The translations under genes and the position numbers were made by a program. Of a stretch of 64,000 nt of DNA, positions 1 through 8,988 are shown one piece after another; position 1 is the first letter of the stretch, and each line of letters opens with the position of its first letter. The DNA lies in contig CALNAJ010000045.1 of the NCBI GenBank assembly GCA_937874695.1, positions 1 through 64,000 of the forward strand, read 5' to 3'. Source of the DNA: an uncultured Lactobacillus sp. Lineage in GTDB: Bacteria > Bacillota > Bacilli > Lactobacillales > Lactobacillaceae. The notes below the pieces were generated by a model, which saw only the letters and a program-made list of their open reading frames with translations, had not been told where the DNA came from and ran no database searches.

Positions 1-86
1 GCCCTACACATATTTGGTTTGTCGAAACAATGTTCAGTTTTCAAAGGTCTACCAAATTATCAAAGAAGTAATTGCTTCGTGACAAC
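1..86 (-). other. Probable 5' leader of an rRNA operon (runs off left edge)
   Basis: On the minus strand this stretch lies just downstream of two strong tandem promoters. It contains CTTTGAAAACTGAACA at 31-46, the boxA-like sequence typical of Firmicutes rRNA leaders and 16S-23S spacers. No rRNA gene itself is in the window, so the assignment to an rRNA operon is an inference; the 16S gene would begin left of position 1. Confidence 0.55.
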
Positions 87-92
87 TTTTAA

Positions 93-228
93 AGTATATC
101 ATGTCGTCAATTTAGTGTCAACTGATTTTTTCAATATATTTTGAATAAATATTGAATTTTTGAAGCTCAGTTGAATAAATATTCTCAACAACGATTACTA
201 CTATATCAATTATCAATCAGACCGTCAA
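93..228 (-). promoter_or_regulatory. Tandem sigma-A promoters P1 and P2, rRNA-type
   Basis: Read on the minus strand, P1 is TTGACG (223-228), a 17-base spacer and TATAGT (200-205). P2 is TTGACA (116-121), a 17-base spacer and TATACT (93-98). Both are near consensus with AT-rich DNA between and upstream, the usual arrangement for rRNA operons. Upstream of P2 the sequence TTGAATAAATATT occurs twice (about 141-153 and 171-183). Confidence 0.7.
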
Positions 229-484
229 GCCTTTTTTTAAATTAATTAAGTTGCAATCTTTCGTTGCTGTTACAATGTTTGCCCTGTAATTGACAACAGA
301 AAATAGTTTACCAATATCTGGGACTATGGTCAAGTGAAAAATGAATATTTACTGAAATTTGTTGAACCTATAGACACAAATCCCGTCAAATCAACGTTTC
401 TATCATGCAAAAATACCCACTTCCAACTATCGCTTCCGTGACCCCAGCTTAACTGGTCTAGCTAATCTACTATGTGTAAGGACA
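229..484. other. AT-rich gap with no gene
   Basis: This gap lies between the rRNA-type promoters and the ltaS terminator. It may act as UP-element DNA for P1. I see no convincing open reading frame with a ribosome binding site and no hairpin. Confidence 0.4.
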
Positions 485-521
485 AAAAAGCCGTCACCAC
501 GACTGTGTGGTGACGGCTACA
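485..521 (-). terminator. ltaS terminator
   Basis: A perfect hairpin with arms AGCCGTCACCAC and GTGGTGACGGCT. On the minus strand it is followed by a run of T (the A run at 486-491). It lies a few bases beyond the ltaS stop. Confidence 0.85.
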
Positions 522-527
522 ACGCAT

Positions 528-2591
528 TTACTTCAATTCTGGTGCATCGGTCTTGTAATCAGAAACGGTACTCTTCCCATCATTTTGAGCAACAACACTC
601 GTCTTCTCTTGCTTCTCAGCATCTGCCAAACGTTCCATCGCTGGCTTCAGCTTATAAGTGAACGAAGACTTATCGACCTTCTTAAAGTTCTTTGGTGTAT
701 AGAACCGTAGCAGGTCACCATAAATGACCCGGTCAGACAAGGAGAGCTCCGTCGTGACATGATTTTGGAGCTTGGCAACAGCCTTCTTCTGCGCTGCCGT
801 CAATTCGAGCTCCTTACCAGTCTTCGTATCGTAGACTGTCCCCCCGACCTTCATATACTTCGGCGAAACAAAGTTCCCATCCCGGAAAGCCACCGTCTGG
901 TTACGGTTCTTAGCGAGCAGGTCCTGTCCAAACTGGACGGTATCCGTATTCTTGACACCTAATAAGTCCAACAGGGTTGGTAAGACATCGATCTCCCCAC
1001 CATAGGTATGATTGATGCCACCCTTCAGCCCATTTGCATGAATCATGAAAGGCACCTTCTGGAACTGGGTCAAGTCATAGCTCGTAATCTTGTCCTTACC
1101 CAGTAACTGGGCAATAGCTGGACGGTGATTGTTTGAAATTCCATAGTGATCCCCATAAGCAACGATCACACTGTTCTTATCTAGACCAGCCTTCTTCAGG
1201 TAGGTTAAGAACTCAGCAAACGACTGGTCAAGGTAATGGGCCGTTTGCACGTATGGGTCCACAGTCTTATCCCCCGTCTTGGTTGCTGGGAAATCCGTAT
1301 TCTTCTTATCTAACTCGTAAGGGTAGTGGTTAGTCAACGTAATCAGCTTGGCATAGAACGGCTGTGGTAGCTGCTCGATGTATTTGGCCGATTGCTTAAA
1401 GAAAATCTTATCCTTCAGACCATAACCGACACTGTACCCCGGTTTTTCTGTATAATAGCTGGAGCTAAAGAAGTACTGGTAGCCCCAAGACTTATAGGTG
1501 TTGTCCCGGTTCCAGAAACTTGGCACATCCCCATGGAAGGCCGCCGTGGTGTACCCATCCTCTTGGCTCAAGATAGCTGGCGCCGCCTGGAAGGTGTTTT
1601 GCGTCCCATAGGTCGTCATTGCTGACCCCTGTGGTAACCCAAACAGAGAGTTCTCCAACATCATTTCGGCATCAGAAGTCTTCCCCTGTGCCACCTGATT
1701 ATAGAAGTTATCGAACGACAACGTATTATTGTTATGGTAGAACTTATTCAACGTTGGTGTGACTTCCTTCCCATCGACCTTGTAGTCGATCAGGAATTGT
1801 TGGAAACTCTCCAAGTGAATAATAAAGACGTTCTTACCCTTCTCCTTGCCGTAGTACGACACATTCGGGCTGACCCGATTCTGTTTGAGGTACTTCAGGA
1901 CACTCTTCATATCCGAAGCATTGGCACTGGCCCGGGTCGCACTTTCCTTCTGCGTCTGGTACGCGTTGAAGGCAGCATACTCATTTAGCCCCAGGTACTT
2001 CACGATATAGTTGTTATCAAACGTTCGCGTCAACAGTCCAGAACGATCCGCATTGGCCATTCCAAACTCCGCAAACATCAAGGCAAATGACAACACTGTC
2101 AGAGAGAACGCGTACCGTCGTTTAAACGGCCGCGCATCGATTCTAATCACGTGAGTCACTAGCAGGATAATCAAGATAATAATATCAACATAGACAAAGA
2201 AATCATAGAGATGTGTGATCTGTGCGAGGCTCTTCCCCAGGTTGTTACCGACAGAGCTCGAGCCCTTCATGATCCCGAAGGACAAGAAGTCAGAGAATTC
2301 TCGGTAATAGACCACGTTGGCAAAGATCCACGTAGACTCCAACACATCAATGATCAACATTAACCAATAAGCTAACCTACCCCGGAAATACAGGGCGATT
2401 CCGAACACCAACAGGGCGGCCGGTAGTGGGTTGATGAACAGTAAAAACTGTTGCACACTCCCCTTAGCACCTAAGGTAAACTCGGTCTGATAGGCAATGT
2501 AAGTTTTTACCCAAAATAAAACGACGATTAACAGGAAAAATCCCATTCGGGTGTTTAACCAGTTCGTCTTCCGCTTAAAAAAGTTCGCCAT
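528..2591 (-). CDS. ltaS: Lipoteichoic acid synthase, LtaS family
   Basis: Membrane phosphoglycerol transferase of 687 residues that polymerises glycerol phosphate from phosphatidylglycerol onto the LTA glycolipid anchor. Several hydrophobic segments fill roughly residues 15-180 (five TM helices are usual in the family). An extracellular sulfatase-like domain follows, with the metal-binding Glu of HLESFQQF (about residue 261), the nucleophilic Thr of GKTSDAE (about 305) and the GDH motif. The ATG at 2591 is preferred because GGAGG lies 8 bases before it; an in-frame ATG at 2654 falls in the -35 region of the promoter and cannot be used. It lies downstream of lafA, lafB and a flippase-like gene on the same strand, a complete LTA module. 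Confidence 0.93.
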   Translation of the reverse strand: MANFFKRKTNWLNTRMGFFLLIVVLFWVKTYIAYQTEFTLGAKGSVQQFLLFINPLPAALLVFGIALYFRGRLAYWLMLIIDVLESTWIFANVVYYREFSDFLSFGIMKGSSSVGNNLGKSLAQITHLYDFFVYVDIIILIILLVTHVIRIDARPFKRRYAFSLTVLSFALMFAEFGMANADRSGLLTRTFDNNYIVKYLGLNEYAAFNAYQTQKESATRASANASDMKSVLKYLKQNRVSPNVSYYGKEKGKNVFIIHLESFQQFLIDYKVDGKEVTPTLNKFYHNNNTLSFDNFYNQVAQGKTSDAEMMLENSLFGLPQGSAMTTYGTQNTFQAAPAILSQEDGYTTAAFHGDVPSFWNRDNTYKSWGYQYFFSSSYYTEKPGYSVGYGLKDKIFFKQSAKYIEQLPQPFYAKLITLTNHYPYELDKKNTDFPATKTGDKTVDPYVQTAHYLDQSFAEFLTYLKKAGLDKNSVIVAYGDHYGISNNHRPAIAQLLGKDKITSYDLTQFQKVPFMIHANGLKGGINHTYGGEIDVLPTLLDLLGVKNTDTVQFGQDLLAKNRNQTVAFRDGNFVSPKYMKVGGTVYDTKTGKELELTAAQKKAVAKLQNHVTTELSLSDRVIYGDLLRFYTPKNFKKVDKSSFTYKLKPAMERLADAEKQEKTSVVAQNDGKSTVSDYKTDAPELK

Positions 2592-2626
2592 TACGACTGC
2601 CTCCACATAATAATTAACATCTCTCA

Positions 2627-2654
2627 AGTATAGCGGATATTGCGAGGTAATCAA
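2627..2654 (-). promoter_or_regulatory. ltaS promoter
   Basis: On the minus strand: TTGATT (2649-2654), a 16-base spacer and TATACT (2627-2632). Transcription would begin about 30 bases before the ltaS ATG. Confidence 0.6.
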
Positions 2655-2698
2655 TCTGATTCAAGAACCTTTGGAAAAAATTCAATCTTTCTTCGCTA

Positions 2699-2736
2699 TA
2701 AAAAAACAAAACTATGGCAGCCCATAGTTTTGTTAG
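2699..2736 (-). terminator. ykuJ-operon terminator
   Basis: Perfect hairpin of about 13 bp (AACAAAACTATGG, loop CAGC, CCATAGTTTTGTT) followed on the minus strand by T7. It overlaps the ykuJ stop and separates the lafA-ykuJ unit from the ltaS promoter. Confidence 0.85.
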
Positions 2737-2969
2737 TTATCCGTCAATAAATCAAACAGCTCAATAGCAACTAAATCGATGTTATCAAACTCAAAAGTTG
2801 TTTCCGGATTGTGTTCAGTTAAAGTATACGTGTGCGTTGCCTGGTTAAATACGACCGTGGCTTGCTCAACGCCTTCTTTTTCAAAACGACGGGGTTGTGG
2901 CTCGTCGGTGGCATCCTCTTGCATCGCCTTTAAGCGATTGATAATGCCAATCAATTGAGATTCTTCCAT
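2733..2969 (-). CDS. ykuJ: YkuJ family protein (DUF1797)
   Basis: Small cytoplasmic protein of 78 residues. The start SQLIGIINRLKAMQE and the end FDNIDLVAIELFDLL resemble Bacillus YkuJ, a conserved Firmicutes family of unknown function. The ATG has AAAGGGG seven bases upstream. It is the last gene of the lafA-lafB-flippase unit and ends inside a strong terminator. Its presence in this unit suggests co-expression with envelope synthesis but does not show a function. Confidence 0.75.
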   Translation of the reverse strand: MEESQLIGIINRLKAMQEDATDEPQPRRFEKEGVEQATVVFNQATHTYTLTEHNPETTFEFDNIDLVAIELFDLLTDN

Positions 2970-3055
2970 GGTTGGTCCCCTTTCTAGCTTTCCATAATGA
3001 TTTTACCAAACTTACGGCCTGATGACACGCCCTAATGCAGAAAAACTCATGGAAA

Positions 3056-4081
3056 TCATAAATCTGATTCTTCAACGACCTTGTCTGGCCGGATGACCAT
3101 TGCCACCAGACCGGCAAGCATCCCGAAGTAGTAGGTCAATAAGCGCCATAAAATCATTGCTAAGACCAATTTACTATTTGAGGTGATGTAACTCCTGAAG
3201 ATCATTTCAAAGCTGTATTCGGCCCCACCTGAGCCCCCTGGAATAGGAAACAGGGAAATTACCATCACAATGAGAATATGGAAACTCGTCACCATGACAA
3301 TGTTGGCCGAGGTATATCCTAACGAAAGCATAATAAAGTACGGAATCAGGTAATAGAACGCCAGCTGGAAGAAGGTGATCACAAAGACCCGCAACATCAG
3401 CTTGCCCTTTCCACTGATTCGGACACTCTCCGCGTAGAAGGAATCAATCTTACTATTCAAGTTATCTTCGATCCGAGTGAACCGTTCGGCCTTCATGAAC
3501 CAGTGGAAGGGATACAGTAAGACCCCAACCATCTTCTTCGTGAAGGAGTACCAGAACATGATCATTAAGAGACCCACGATAACCGCCAGGTGAATAGCAA
3601 ATCCAAAAACGACCAGCCACGCCAGCGCGTGTAGCTTGTCTTGAATCTCCTGAAACCCGATGACCAATGCAATAATAAAATTGATGACGATCATTGACTG
3701 ATAGACCACAAACTTCATTAACAACACCGAGCTTGCCTTACCGGCATCGACCCCGGTCTGCATCAACGCAAAGAGTTGCGCGGGCTGTCCCCCGGAAGAA
3801 AACGGTGTAATACCGTTAAACAGTTGTTCCACCAGCGGAATTCGGACAGCGTCCTTGAACGTAAAGCCCTCGATCCGATCGGAAATAAAGACCTTCACGA
3901 TCCATGATTCAAGTCCCAAATACAGGAGCATGCAAAGAATGGCGACCCCAAACCACCAAAAGTTGATGTGAACAAAATCGTTGACTAATACTGAAAACTT
4001 AATGTCACGGAGTGAATACGCAAAAATGGCAATCCCCAAGAGTAACATTAACGCTAATACCCATTTATTTCGTCGTGACAT
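3056..4081 (-). CDS. Flippase-like membrane protein (LPG synthase TM domain, UPF0104)
   Basis: Integral membrane protein of 341 residues of the family related to the N-terminal flippase half of MprF; no aminoacyl-transferase half is present. The segments LVEQLFNGITPFSSGGQPAQ and FPIPGGSGGAEYSFE are typical of this family. It starts 5 bases after lafB (SD GAGGGG), so it is translated with it. Position next to the glycolipid glucosyl- and galactosyltransferases suggests a role in moving the LTA anchor glycolipid across the membrane. This is inference from context; related proteins often carry only the LPG synthase domain name. Confidence 0.75.
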   Translation of the reverse strand: MSRRNKWVLALMLLLGIAIFAYSLRDIKFSVLVNDFVHINFWWFGVAILCMLLYLGLESWIVKVFISDRIEGFTFKDAVRIPLVEQLFNGITPFSSGGQPAQLFALMQTGVDAGKASSVLLMKFVVYQSMIVINFIIALVIGFQEIQDKLHALAWLVVFGFAIHLAVIVGLLMIMFWYSFTKKMVGVLLYPFHWFMKAERFTRIEDNLNSKIDSFYAESVRISGKGKLMLRVFVITFFQLAFYYLIPYFIMLSLGYTSANIVMVTSFHILIVMVISLFPIPGGSGGAEYSFEMIFRSYITSNSKLVLAMILWRLLTYYFGMLAGLVAMVIRPDKVVEESDL

Positions 4082-4086
4082 GCAGT

Positions 4087-5109
4087 TTACCCCTCTTTTG
4101 CTTGCTGCTTATAGAACTTCCGCCAGATTTCGGTGAGGTGTTCCTCAGAGTAACGCTCGGCGGCAGCAAGACTCTGCTGATGCCAATGTGCCAGTGCTGC
4201 TGGATCATGTGGCAGGTGCTGAAGCTGTGCATTCATTTCATCGTAATCCTTAGCCGGTTGGTAGTCCCCAGCAATAATCGCTTGGTACAGATCCAGATCC
4301 CGTAAGAGGACTGGTGTGCCAGTGCTGAAGGCCTCCAAGACTGACATTGGAAAGAGTTCATTGAAGGATGGCAATAGGAACAGGTCGGCTAGATTATAGT
4401 AGTCCACTAATTTATTTCGATCGACGATACCCGGAAAGCTCAGGTTAGCCGGTGGATCATCGACAACCTTCTTCAATTCGGCGTAACCATCCGTCATCCG
4501 GCCAAAGGAAAACCCACCAGCCCAGATGAACTGAATCTCTGGATTATGCCGAGCAAGCTTGATAAAGTCAAACAGGCCCTTACGCTCCTGAATCTGGCCG
4601 ATACCCAGCACCGTGAAGCGCTTTGCATCATAGTGGTACTGCGCCCGTAAGGCGGCCTTCCGATCAGCATCGACCGGATAGAATTCCTTTCGACTCACAA
4701 AGTTGGGGATGTATGTCACCCGTTCAGCGGGAATTCCGTACGCCACCAGCTTAGGAATAAAGGTCGGATTGACCACAACAATGTGGTCCATCCGGCGATA
4801 AAAGGCAATCACGTATTTATAAAAGATCGACCGGAACGGTTGGGGAATCTTCAGACTTCCTTCTAACGTTTCCGGCAGAAAATGAACATAACCAATCTTC
4901 CGACCGCGCCCTGGTAGGAAAGTTGACAGATAATAGGTCGGATTAATTGTATGGTAATGGGTCACATCGACCCGCCCATACTTATTGACCGTCACGTCAA
5001 ACTCATCCTTGAGTCGCGTCGCCAGTAGATTCATCAGTTCATTGTAAGCACTCCCCACACCCTGTCCCTTGACGGAATCAGCCTTGGAGAACATGTTAAT
5101 TTTTAGCAT
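4087..5109 (-). CDS. lafB: Glycolipid glycosyltransferase, GT4, LafB/CpoA type
   Basis: Protein of 340 residues with a GT-B fold. The N-terminus MLKINMFSKADSVKGQGVG, the segment THYHTINPTYYL and the C-terminal PSFNELFPMSVLEAFSTGTP donor-binding motif match the CpoA/LafB group. Those enzymes add a second hexose, usually galactose, to monoglucosyl-diacylglycerol at the inner face of the membrane. The ATG has GAGGAG 7 bases upstream. It follows lafA by 12 bases and precedes the flippase-like gene by 5 bases, a tight operon. The exact sugar donor cannot be read from the sequence. Confidence 0.82.
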   Translation of the reverse strand: MLKINMFSKADSVKGQGVGSAYNELMNLLATRLKDEFDVTVNKYGRVDVTHYHTINPTYYLSTFLPGRGRKIGYVHFLPETLEGSLKIPQPFRSIFYKYVIAFYRRMDHIVVVNPTFIPKLVAYGIPAERVTYIPNFVSRKEFYPVDADRKAALRAQYHYDAKRFTVLGIGQIQERKGLFDFIKLARHNPEIQFIWAGGFSFGRMTDGYAELKKVVDDPPANLSFPGIVDRNKLVDYYNLADLFLLPSFNELFPMSVLEAFSTGTPVLLRDLDLYQAIIAGDYQPAKDYDEMNAQLQHLPHDPAALAHWHQQSLAAAERYSEEHLTEIWRKFYKQQAKEG

Positions 5110-5121
5110 TCAATTGCTCCT

Positions 5122-6300
5122 CTAATTACTAAAGTCCGGGGTATCTTCGTGCGTCGCTTCGTAACTCGCCTGAGCATCCTGATAGAATTCAATGACCCGT
5201 TGGCCAAAGGTATCGGCAGAGATCTCCGCTAATTTACGCGCTAGCAGATCTGGATCCTGCTCCTCATCCCCGTGCTTCAGGTAATCCACGACGTTCGTCA
5301 CCATCTCATCCTCGGTCTTGAAGGTTACCCCAAGTGTCCGCTTCGACAGCAACTCATCGGTATACGGACTCGTCATAACCACAATCTTCGTTCCAGCGGC
5401 CATGGCTTCAATGTAAGTCAGCCCTTGTGACTCTGAATCAGAAGACGACAGGAAGACGTTCGCCATGTGATAGTACCGGAACACATCGTTATTATCTACT
5501 TGACCAGTAAATGAAATATGATCCGTCAGTCCGGCATCCTTCACCTGCTGTTCGAGATCTTCCTTAGCTGGACCATCCCCAACAATCAGGAGCTGGGCAT
5601 TAGGTACTTCTGCCAAAATCCGTGGCATGGCCGCAATGCTTTCCTTAATGTTCTTCTCGTAAGCCAACCGACTGAGTGACAGGATCACTGGTGTATCTGT
5701 TTGATAACCCAATTCACGTCGCAGATTGGCCGTATCTGGCTGCTCATACTGATGCAGATTGACCCCGGTCGGAATCACCCGAATCGGTGTCTTGACCCCG
5801 TAATCAGTTAAGGTCGTTAACACCCGGTCACTCGGCGCTACCACCCCAGTCAGGTGATAACAAAAGGCCAGGGTCCCTTGCTTCACGTGTACGGGCTTCA
5901 GAATCTTCCCGTTAGCAACGTAATGCAAGTAATCCTCGTACATGGTGTGGTAAGTATGTAGACAAGGAATCTCCAGGTTCCGCGCCACAAACTTCCCAAT
6001 CCACCCCATCGAGAACTCCGTCTGAGTATGGACAATATCTAGATTTAATTCCTTCGCAATTTGATAAGCTTGAAAAAGTCCCCGTACCGCGATCCGGCGT
6101 TCCGTGAACGAGACGAATGGAATACTTGAAAAACGAAAGACATTCCGCTCGTAAACGTTACGTTCCACGTTTGGATCGGTCGTGGTAAAAATATAGACCT
6201 GGTGCCCCTGTTTTTCCAGTTGATCTCGCAGTGTCTTAATCGACGTTGCGACCCCACTTACTTGAGGGAAATAGGTATCTGTAAATAAGCCAATGTTCAT
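5122..6300 (-). CDS. lafA: 1,2-diacylglycerol 3-glucosyltransferase, GT4, LafA type
   Basis: Protein of 392 residues. The N-terminus MNIGLFTDTYFPQVSGVATS and the EAMAAGTKIVV nucleotide-sugar motif are those of the monoglucosyl-diacylglycerol synthases that make the first sugar of the LTA glycolipid anchor. The ATG at 6300 is chosen because AAGGGGGA precedes it and the family's N-terminus begins there; the longer in-frame version to 6396 would start in the -35 box. First gene of the unit lafA-lafB-flippase-ykuJ, with its own promoter at 6368-6396. Confidence 0.87.
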   Translation of the reverse strand: MNIGLFTDTYFPQVSGVATSIKTLRDQLEKQGHQVYIFTTTDPNVERNVYERNVFRFSSIPFVSFTERRIAVRGLFQAYQIAKELNLDIVHTQTEFSMGWIGKFVARNLEIPCLHTYHTMYEDYLHYVANGKILKPVHVKQGTLAFCYHLTGVVAPSDRVLTTLTDYGVKTPIRVIPTGVNLHQYEQPDTANLRRELGYQTDTPVILSLSRLAYEKNIKESIAAMPRILAEVPNAQLLIVGDGPAKEDLEQQVKDAGLTDHISFTGQVDNNDVFRYYHMANVFLSSSDSESQGLTYIEAMAAGTKIVVMTSPYTDELLSKRTLGVTFKTEDEMVTNVVDYLKHGDEEQDPDLLARKLAEISADTFGQRVIEFYQDAQASYEATHEDTPDFSN

Positions 6301-6367
6301 CGCCAATCCCCCTTGCGTCTGTGTTTGGCTAAAAAGATTTAGAGCTTCGCTTTGTACAATCATCACA

Positions 6368-6396
6368 ATTATATGGGTTTGGCTAGGGGATTGCAA
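6368..6396 (-). promoter_or_regulatory. lafA operon promoter
   Basis: On the minus strand: TTGCAA (6391-6396), a 17-base spacer and TATAAT (6368-6373), a near-consensus sigma-A promoter about 60 bases before lafA. The gap up to ptsI also holds the dyad TGGCCTTTGAACAAAGGCCA at 6521-6540, whose role is unknown. Confidence 0.7.
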
Positions 6397-6575
6397 ACCT
6401 CAGCAGCCATCGCAAGAAAATCTCATCATTTGGCCATTCTTACACGCTTGCATTTCAAACACCCGCTAAACAATCCTGGCAGGTACGTAATCTCTGATAC
6501 GATTACTAGCACCACCCCACTGGCCTTTGAACAAAGGCCAACTCAACCTAGAATTTCTGTCGCATTACTATTGAC

Positions 6576-6615
6576 TAAAAAAGGACGCCCTATTTGTCGC
6601 GGACGTCCTTCACTT
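6576..6615 (-). terminator. ptsHI terminator
   Basis: Arms AAGGACG and CGTCCTT enclose a partly paired loop. On the minus strand a T6 run follows. It lies just beyond the ptsI stop. Confidence 0.7.
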
Positions 6616-6623
6616 ACATTTAT

Positions 6624-8354
6624 TTATTTCAGAACGCCAGGAACTGCCGCTTGAACCATGGTCACGACCTCCTGGCTGGTGCTGGCGGAATTAACCGTCG
6701 TCTCAGCCAATGCCGCTAATTCATGGGCGTCCAACTGCCCGATCACCTGACGTGTCTTGGTAATCGCGCTTGGTGCCATCGAGAACTCGTCGAGGCCCAT
6801 CCCTAATAGGAGTGGCAGCGCTATTGGATCGCCCGCCATTTCACCACACATCGCAACGGGAATCCCCGCCGCATGCCCAGCCGAAATGACGTTATCAATC
6901 AGGCGCAGAATCGCCGGATGATACGGCTGGTACAGATAAGCCACGTTCTGATTGGTCCGGTCAGCCGCCAAGGTATATCCAATCAAGTCGTTAGTCCCAA
7001 TACTCATGAAGTCCACTTCGTTGGCAAAACGGTCGGCTAACAATGCCGCTGCCGGCACTTCGACCATCATCCCCACAGCAATCTTTCCCATGGGTACCCG
7101 TTTCGCCGTTAGCTTGGACCGTTCATCGTCGTAAATCGCCTTGGCCTGTCGTAGTTCATCCAGCGTCGCAATCATCGGAAACATAATGCTCAGATGGCCA
7201 AACGCCGACGCTCGAATCAACGCCCGCAGCTGGCTTCGAAAGACCTGCTGATGGGCGAGACTTTGCCGGATAGCACGCGCACCCATAAAGGGATTGGCTT
7301 CATTCTGTGATGGCCGATAAGGGAGTTCCTTATCACCACCGACATCCAGGGTACGAATCACCACCGGCCGCGGGCCCATCGTCTCCAGCACCTGACGATA
7401 GATAGCAAATTGCTCGTCTTCAGTTGGCAGATGTTGGGCGTCCAAGTATAAAAATTCCGTCCGGAACAGGCCAACGCCTTCAGCACCACTGGCGGTCACT
7501 TGAGACAAGTCAGCCACGGTTCCCATATTGGCAGCTAAAGTCACGCCCACGCCGTCCTTGGAGACCGTCTCGTGATGGACCAACTTATCTAGTCGCCGTT
7601 GATTCTTCACGCGTTGGGCCATCGTTCGCCGGGCAACCGCTATCTCATCTGCCGTTGGTCCGACCATGACATTGCCCTGCGTCCCGTTGACCACGACCAA
7701 TTCTCCATTGTTCAGCGTTTGTGTCGCCGTCTGGGTCCCCACGACTGCTGGCAAATTCAACGACCGCGCTAGAATCGAAGAGTGTGACGTCCGACCGCCG
7801 GCATCGGTCACGAACCCCAAAACTTGTTGTGAATTGACCGCAACTGCCTCACTGGCAATCAGGTCGTGGGTAACCACGATGACGGGATCGTTGACCAAGG
7901 CTAAGTCCGGTAGCGTTACCCCTAACAAATGTGCCGTCAAGCGTTTGGCTACTGTTTGCCAGTTGGTCAGGCGGTCCTGCAGGTAAGGATTGTCGACGAG
8001 CTCAGTAAGCTCTTCTTCTACCGTTGTTGTCACCAGAGAGACCGCAAATTCAGCGTTGACCTGTTTTTCCCTGATATTTTGTTCGACATGTCCCATCAGG
8101 TCCTGGTCTTTTAACATCGCTAATTGCGCAACAAAAACCTGGGCACGGTCAGCACCCAGGTTTTTATTTACACGAGTTTTTATCGTCTCAATCTCTGAAA
8201 CGGTTGCTTCAAGGGCCTGATGGAATCGATTTAATTCGTAATCAAGATCAGTGACTGTCTGCTGAGAAACGTGAAGGTCTGGCTCGTCCAGTCGGTAGAC
8301 CCGACCACAAGCCACCCCATCACTGGCAGCAATCCCCTTGAGCATCGTCTTCAT
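6624..8354 (-). CDS. ptsI: PTS enzyme I (phosphoenolpyruvate-protein phosphotransferase)
   Basis: Cytoplasmic enzyme of 576 residues that takes phosphate from PEP and passes it to HPr, the first step of PTS sugar uptake. Visible features are the N-terminal swivelling domain with the phosphorylated His191 in GGRTSHSSILAR, the PEP-binding barrel with EGVGLFRTEFL, and the catalytic Cys in AMCGEMAGD. Length is normal for the family. Its ATG overlaps the ptsH TAA by one base (TAATG), so the two genes are translationally coupled. A terminator follows at 6576-6615. Confidence 0.96.
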   Translation of the reverse strand: MKTMLKGIAASDGVACGRVYRLDEPDLHVSQQTVTDLDYELNRFHQALEATVSEIETIKTRVNKNLGADRAQVFVAQLAMLKDQDLMGHVEQNIREKQVNAEFAVSLVTTTVEEELTELVDNPYLQDRLTNWQTVAKRLTAHLLGVTLPDLALVNDPVIVVTHDLIASEAVAVNSQQVLGFVTDAGGRTSHSSILARSLNLPAVVGTQTATQTLNNGELVVVNGTQGNVMVGPTADEIAVARRTMAQRVKNQRRLDKLVHHETVSKDGVGVTLAANMGTVADLSQVTASGAEGVGLFRTEFLYLDAQHLPTEDEQFAIYRQVLETMGPRPVVIRTLDVGGDKELPYRPSQNEANPFMGARAIRQSLAHQQVFRSQLRALIRASAFGHLSIMFPMIATLDELRQAKAIYDDERSKLTAKRVPMGKIAVGMMVEVPAAALLADRFANEVDFMSIGTNDLIGYTLAADRTNQNVAYLYQPYHPAILRLIDNVISAGHAAGIPVAMCGEMAGDPIALPLLLGMGLDEFSMAPSAITKTRQVIGQLDAHELAALAETTVNSASTSQEVVTMVQAAVPGVLK

Positions 8355-8620
8355 TAGTCAGACAAACCCTCTTTAGTCATGGTTTCAGCAATAGCAGTCA
8401 TTGCATCAGCTTCGTCTTCACCGTCAGTCGTGATGGTGATGTCAGCGTTTTGGCCGACACCTAAAGACATAACACCCATGATAGACTTCAAGTTAACGGA
8501 CTTGTCTTGGTATTGTAAGCTAACTTCAGAGCTGAACTTACTTGCTGATTGTACCAATAAAGTAGCTGGACGTGCATGGATACCAGTTTCTGCTGTTACA
8601 TGAAATTCGCGTTTTTCCAT
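8354..8620 (-). CDS. ptsH: Phosphocarrier protein HPr
   Basis: Protein of 88 residues. It carries phosphate from enzyme I to sugar-specific EIIA proteins through His15 (GIHARPA). It also has the regulatory Ser46 (KSIMGVMSLG) that HPr kinase phosphorylates, making P-Ser-HPr the CcpA co-repressor. The ATG at 8620 has AAAGGAGA upstream; a longer frame to 8698 has no support. It lies directly before ptsI in the usual ptsHI order. Confidence 0.96.
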   Translation of the reverse strand: MEKREFHVTAETGIHARPATLLVQSASKFSSEVSLQYQDKSVNLKSIMGVMSLGVGQNADITITTDGEDEADAMTAIAETMTKEGLSD

Positions 8621-8726
8621 AATTGATCGATCTCCTTTAAGCTTAGGTTGACTACTTACCGACGCAACTCGCCTTGACCTTGCGCATTGGCCAAACAACC
8701 ATTCAACGAGTCACACCTACCTACTA

Positions 8727-8776
8727 AGAATATCAATGTAAGCCACAAATTACAAGTTATACATGAACCGCTTTCA
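8727..8776 (-). promoter_or_regulatory. ptsHI promoter with a near-cre just upstream
   Basis: On the minus strand: TTGTAA (8750-8755), a 17-base spacer and TATTCT (8727-8732). At 8764-8776 lies TGAACCGCTTTCA, which equals a cre consensus lacking one A in its left arm. The promoter is moderately convincing; the cre is weak because of the missing base. Confidence 0.5.
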
Positions 8777-8787
8777 TCAAAAAATCG

Positions 8788-8988
8788 TTATTCGCCGTCA
8801 TTTCCGGCGTCATGATCGTAGTGATAAATGAGTTTTCCATTCTTTTCGGCCTGGCCCACCACCCGTTTCCGCGTTTCATAAGCCATAAAAGCTTTCTGAA
8901 ATGCCGGGAAGTCTTCGGGGGTTACTTCGAACTGCTCAATTTTCTTATCTTTTAATTGATTCATTAAATCCGTAAAGTCTCGTGCCAC
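8788..8988 (-). CDS. Small conserved hypothetical protein upstream of ptsH
   Basis: The short form has 66 residues, starting MARDFTDLMNQLKDKK and ending HDAGNDGE, acidic and probably cytoplasmic. I do not recognise a named family. The GTG at 8988 is chosen because GGGAGGG lies 7 bases upstream. The frame stays open to an ATG at 9204, which also has a good site (GGAGGAG, 8 bases), giving 138 residues with an Arg/Pro-rich N-terminal half of low-complexity look. Both starts lie on the transcript predicted from 9286. Same strand as ptsHI, but ptsHI has its own promoter. Confidence 0.6.
   Translation of the reverse strand: MARDFTDLMNQLKDKKIEQFEVTPEDFPAFQKAFMAYETRKRVVGQAEKNGKLIYHYDHDAGNDGE

Noticed and set aside
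8764..8776. Functional cre before ptsH
   Set aside because: TGAACCGCTTTCA lacks one base of the 14-base consensus; listed only as near-cre.
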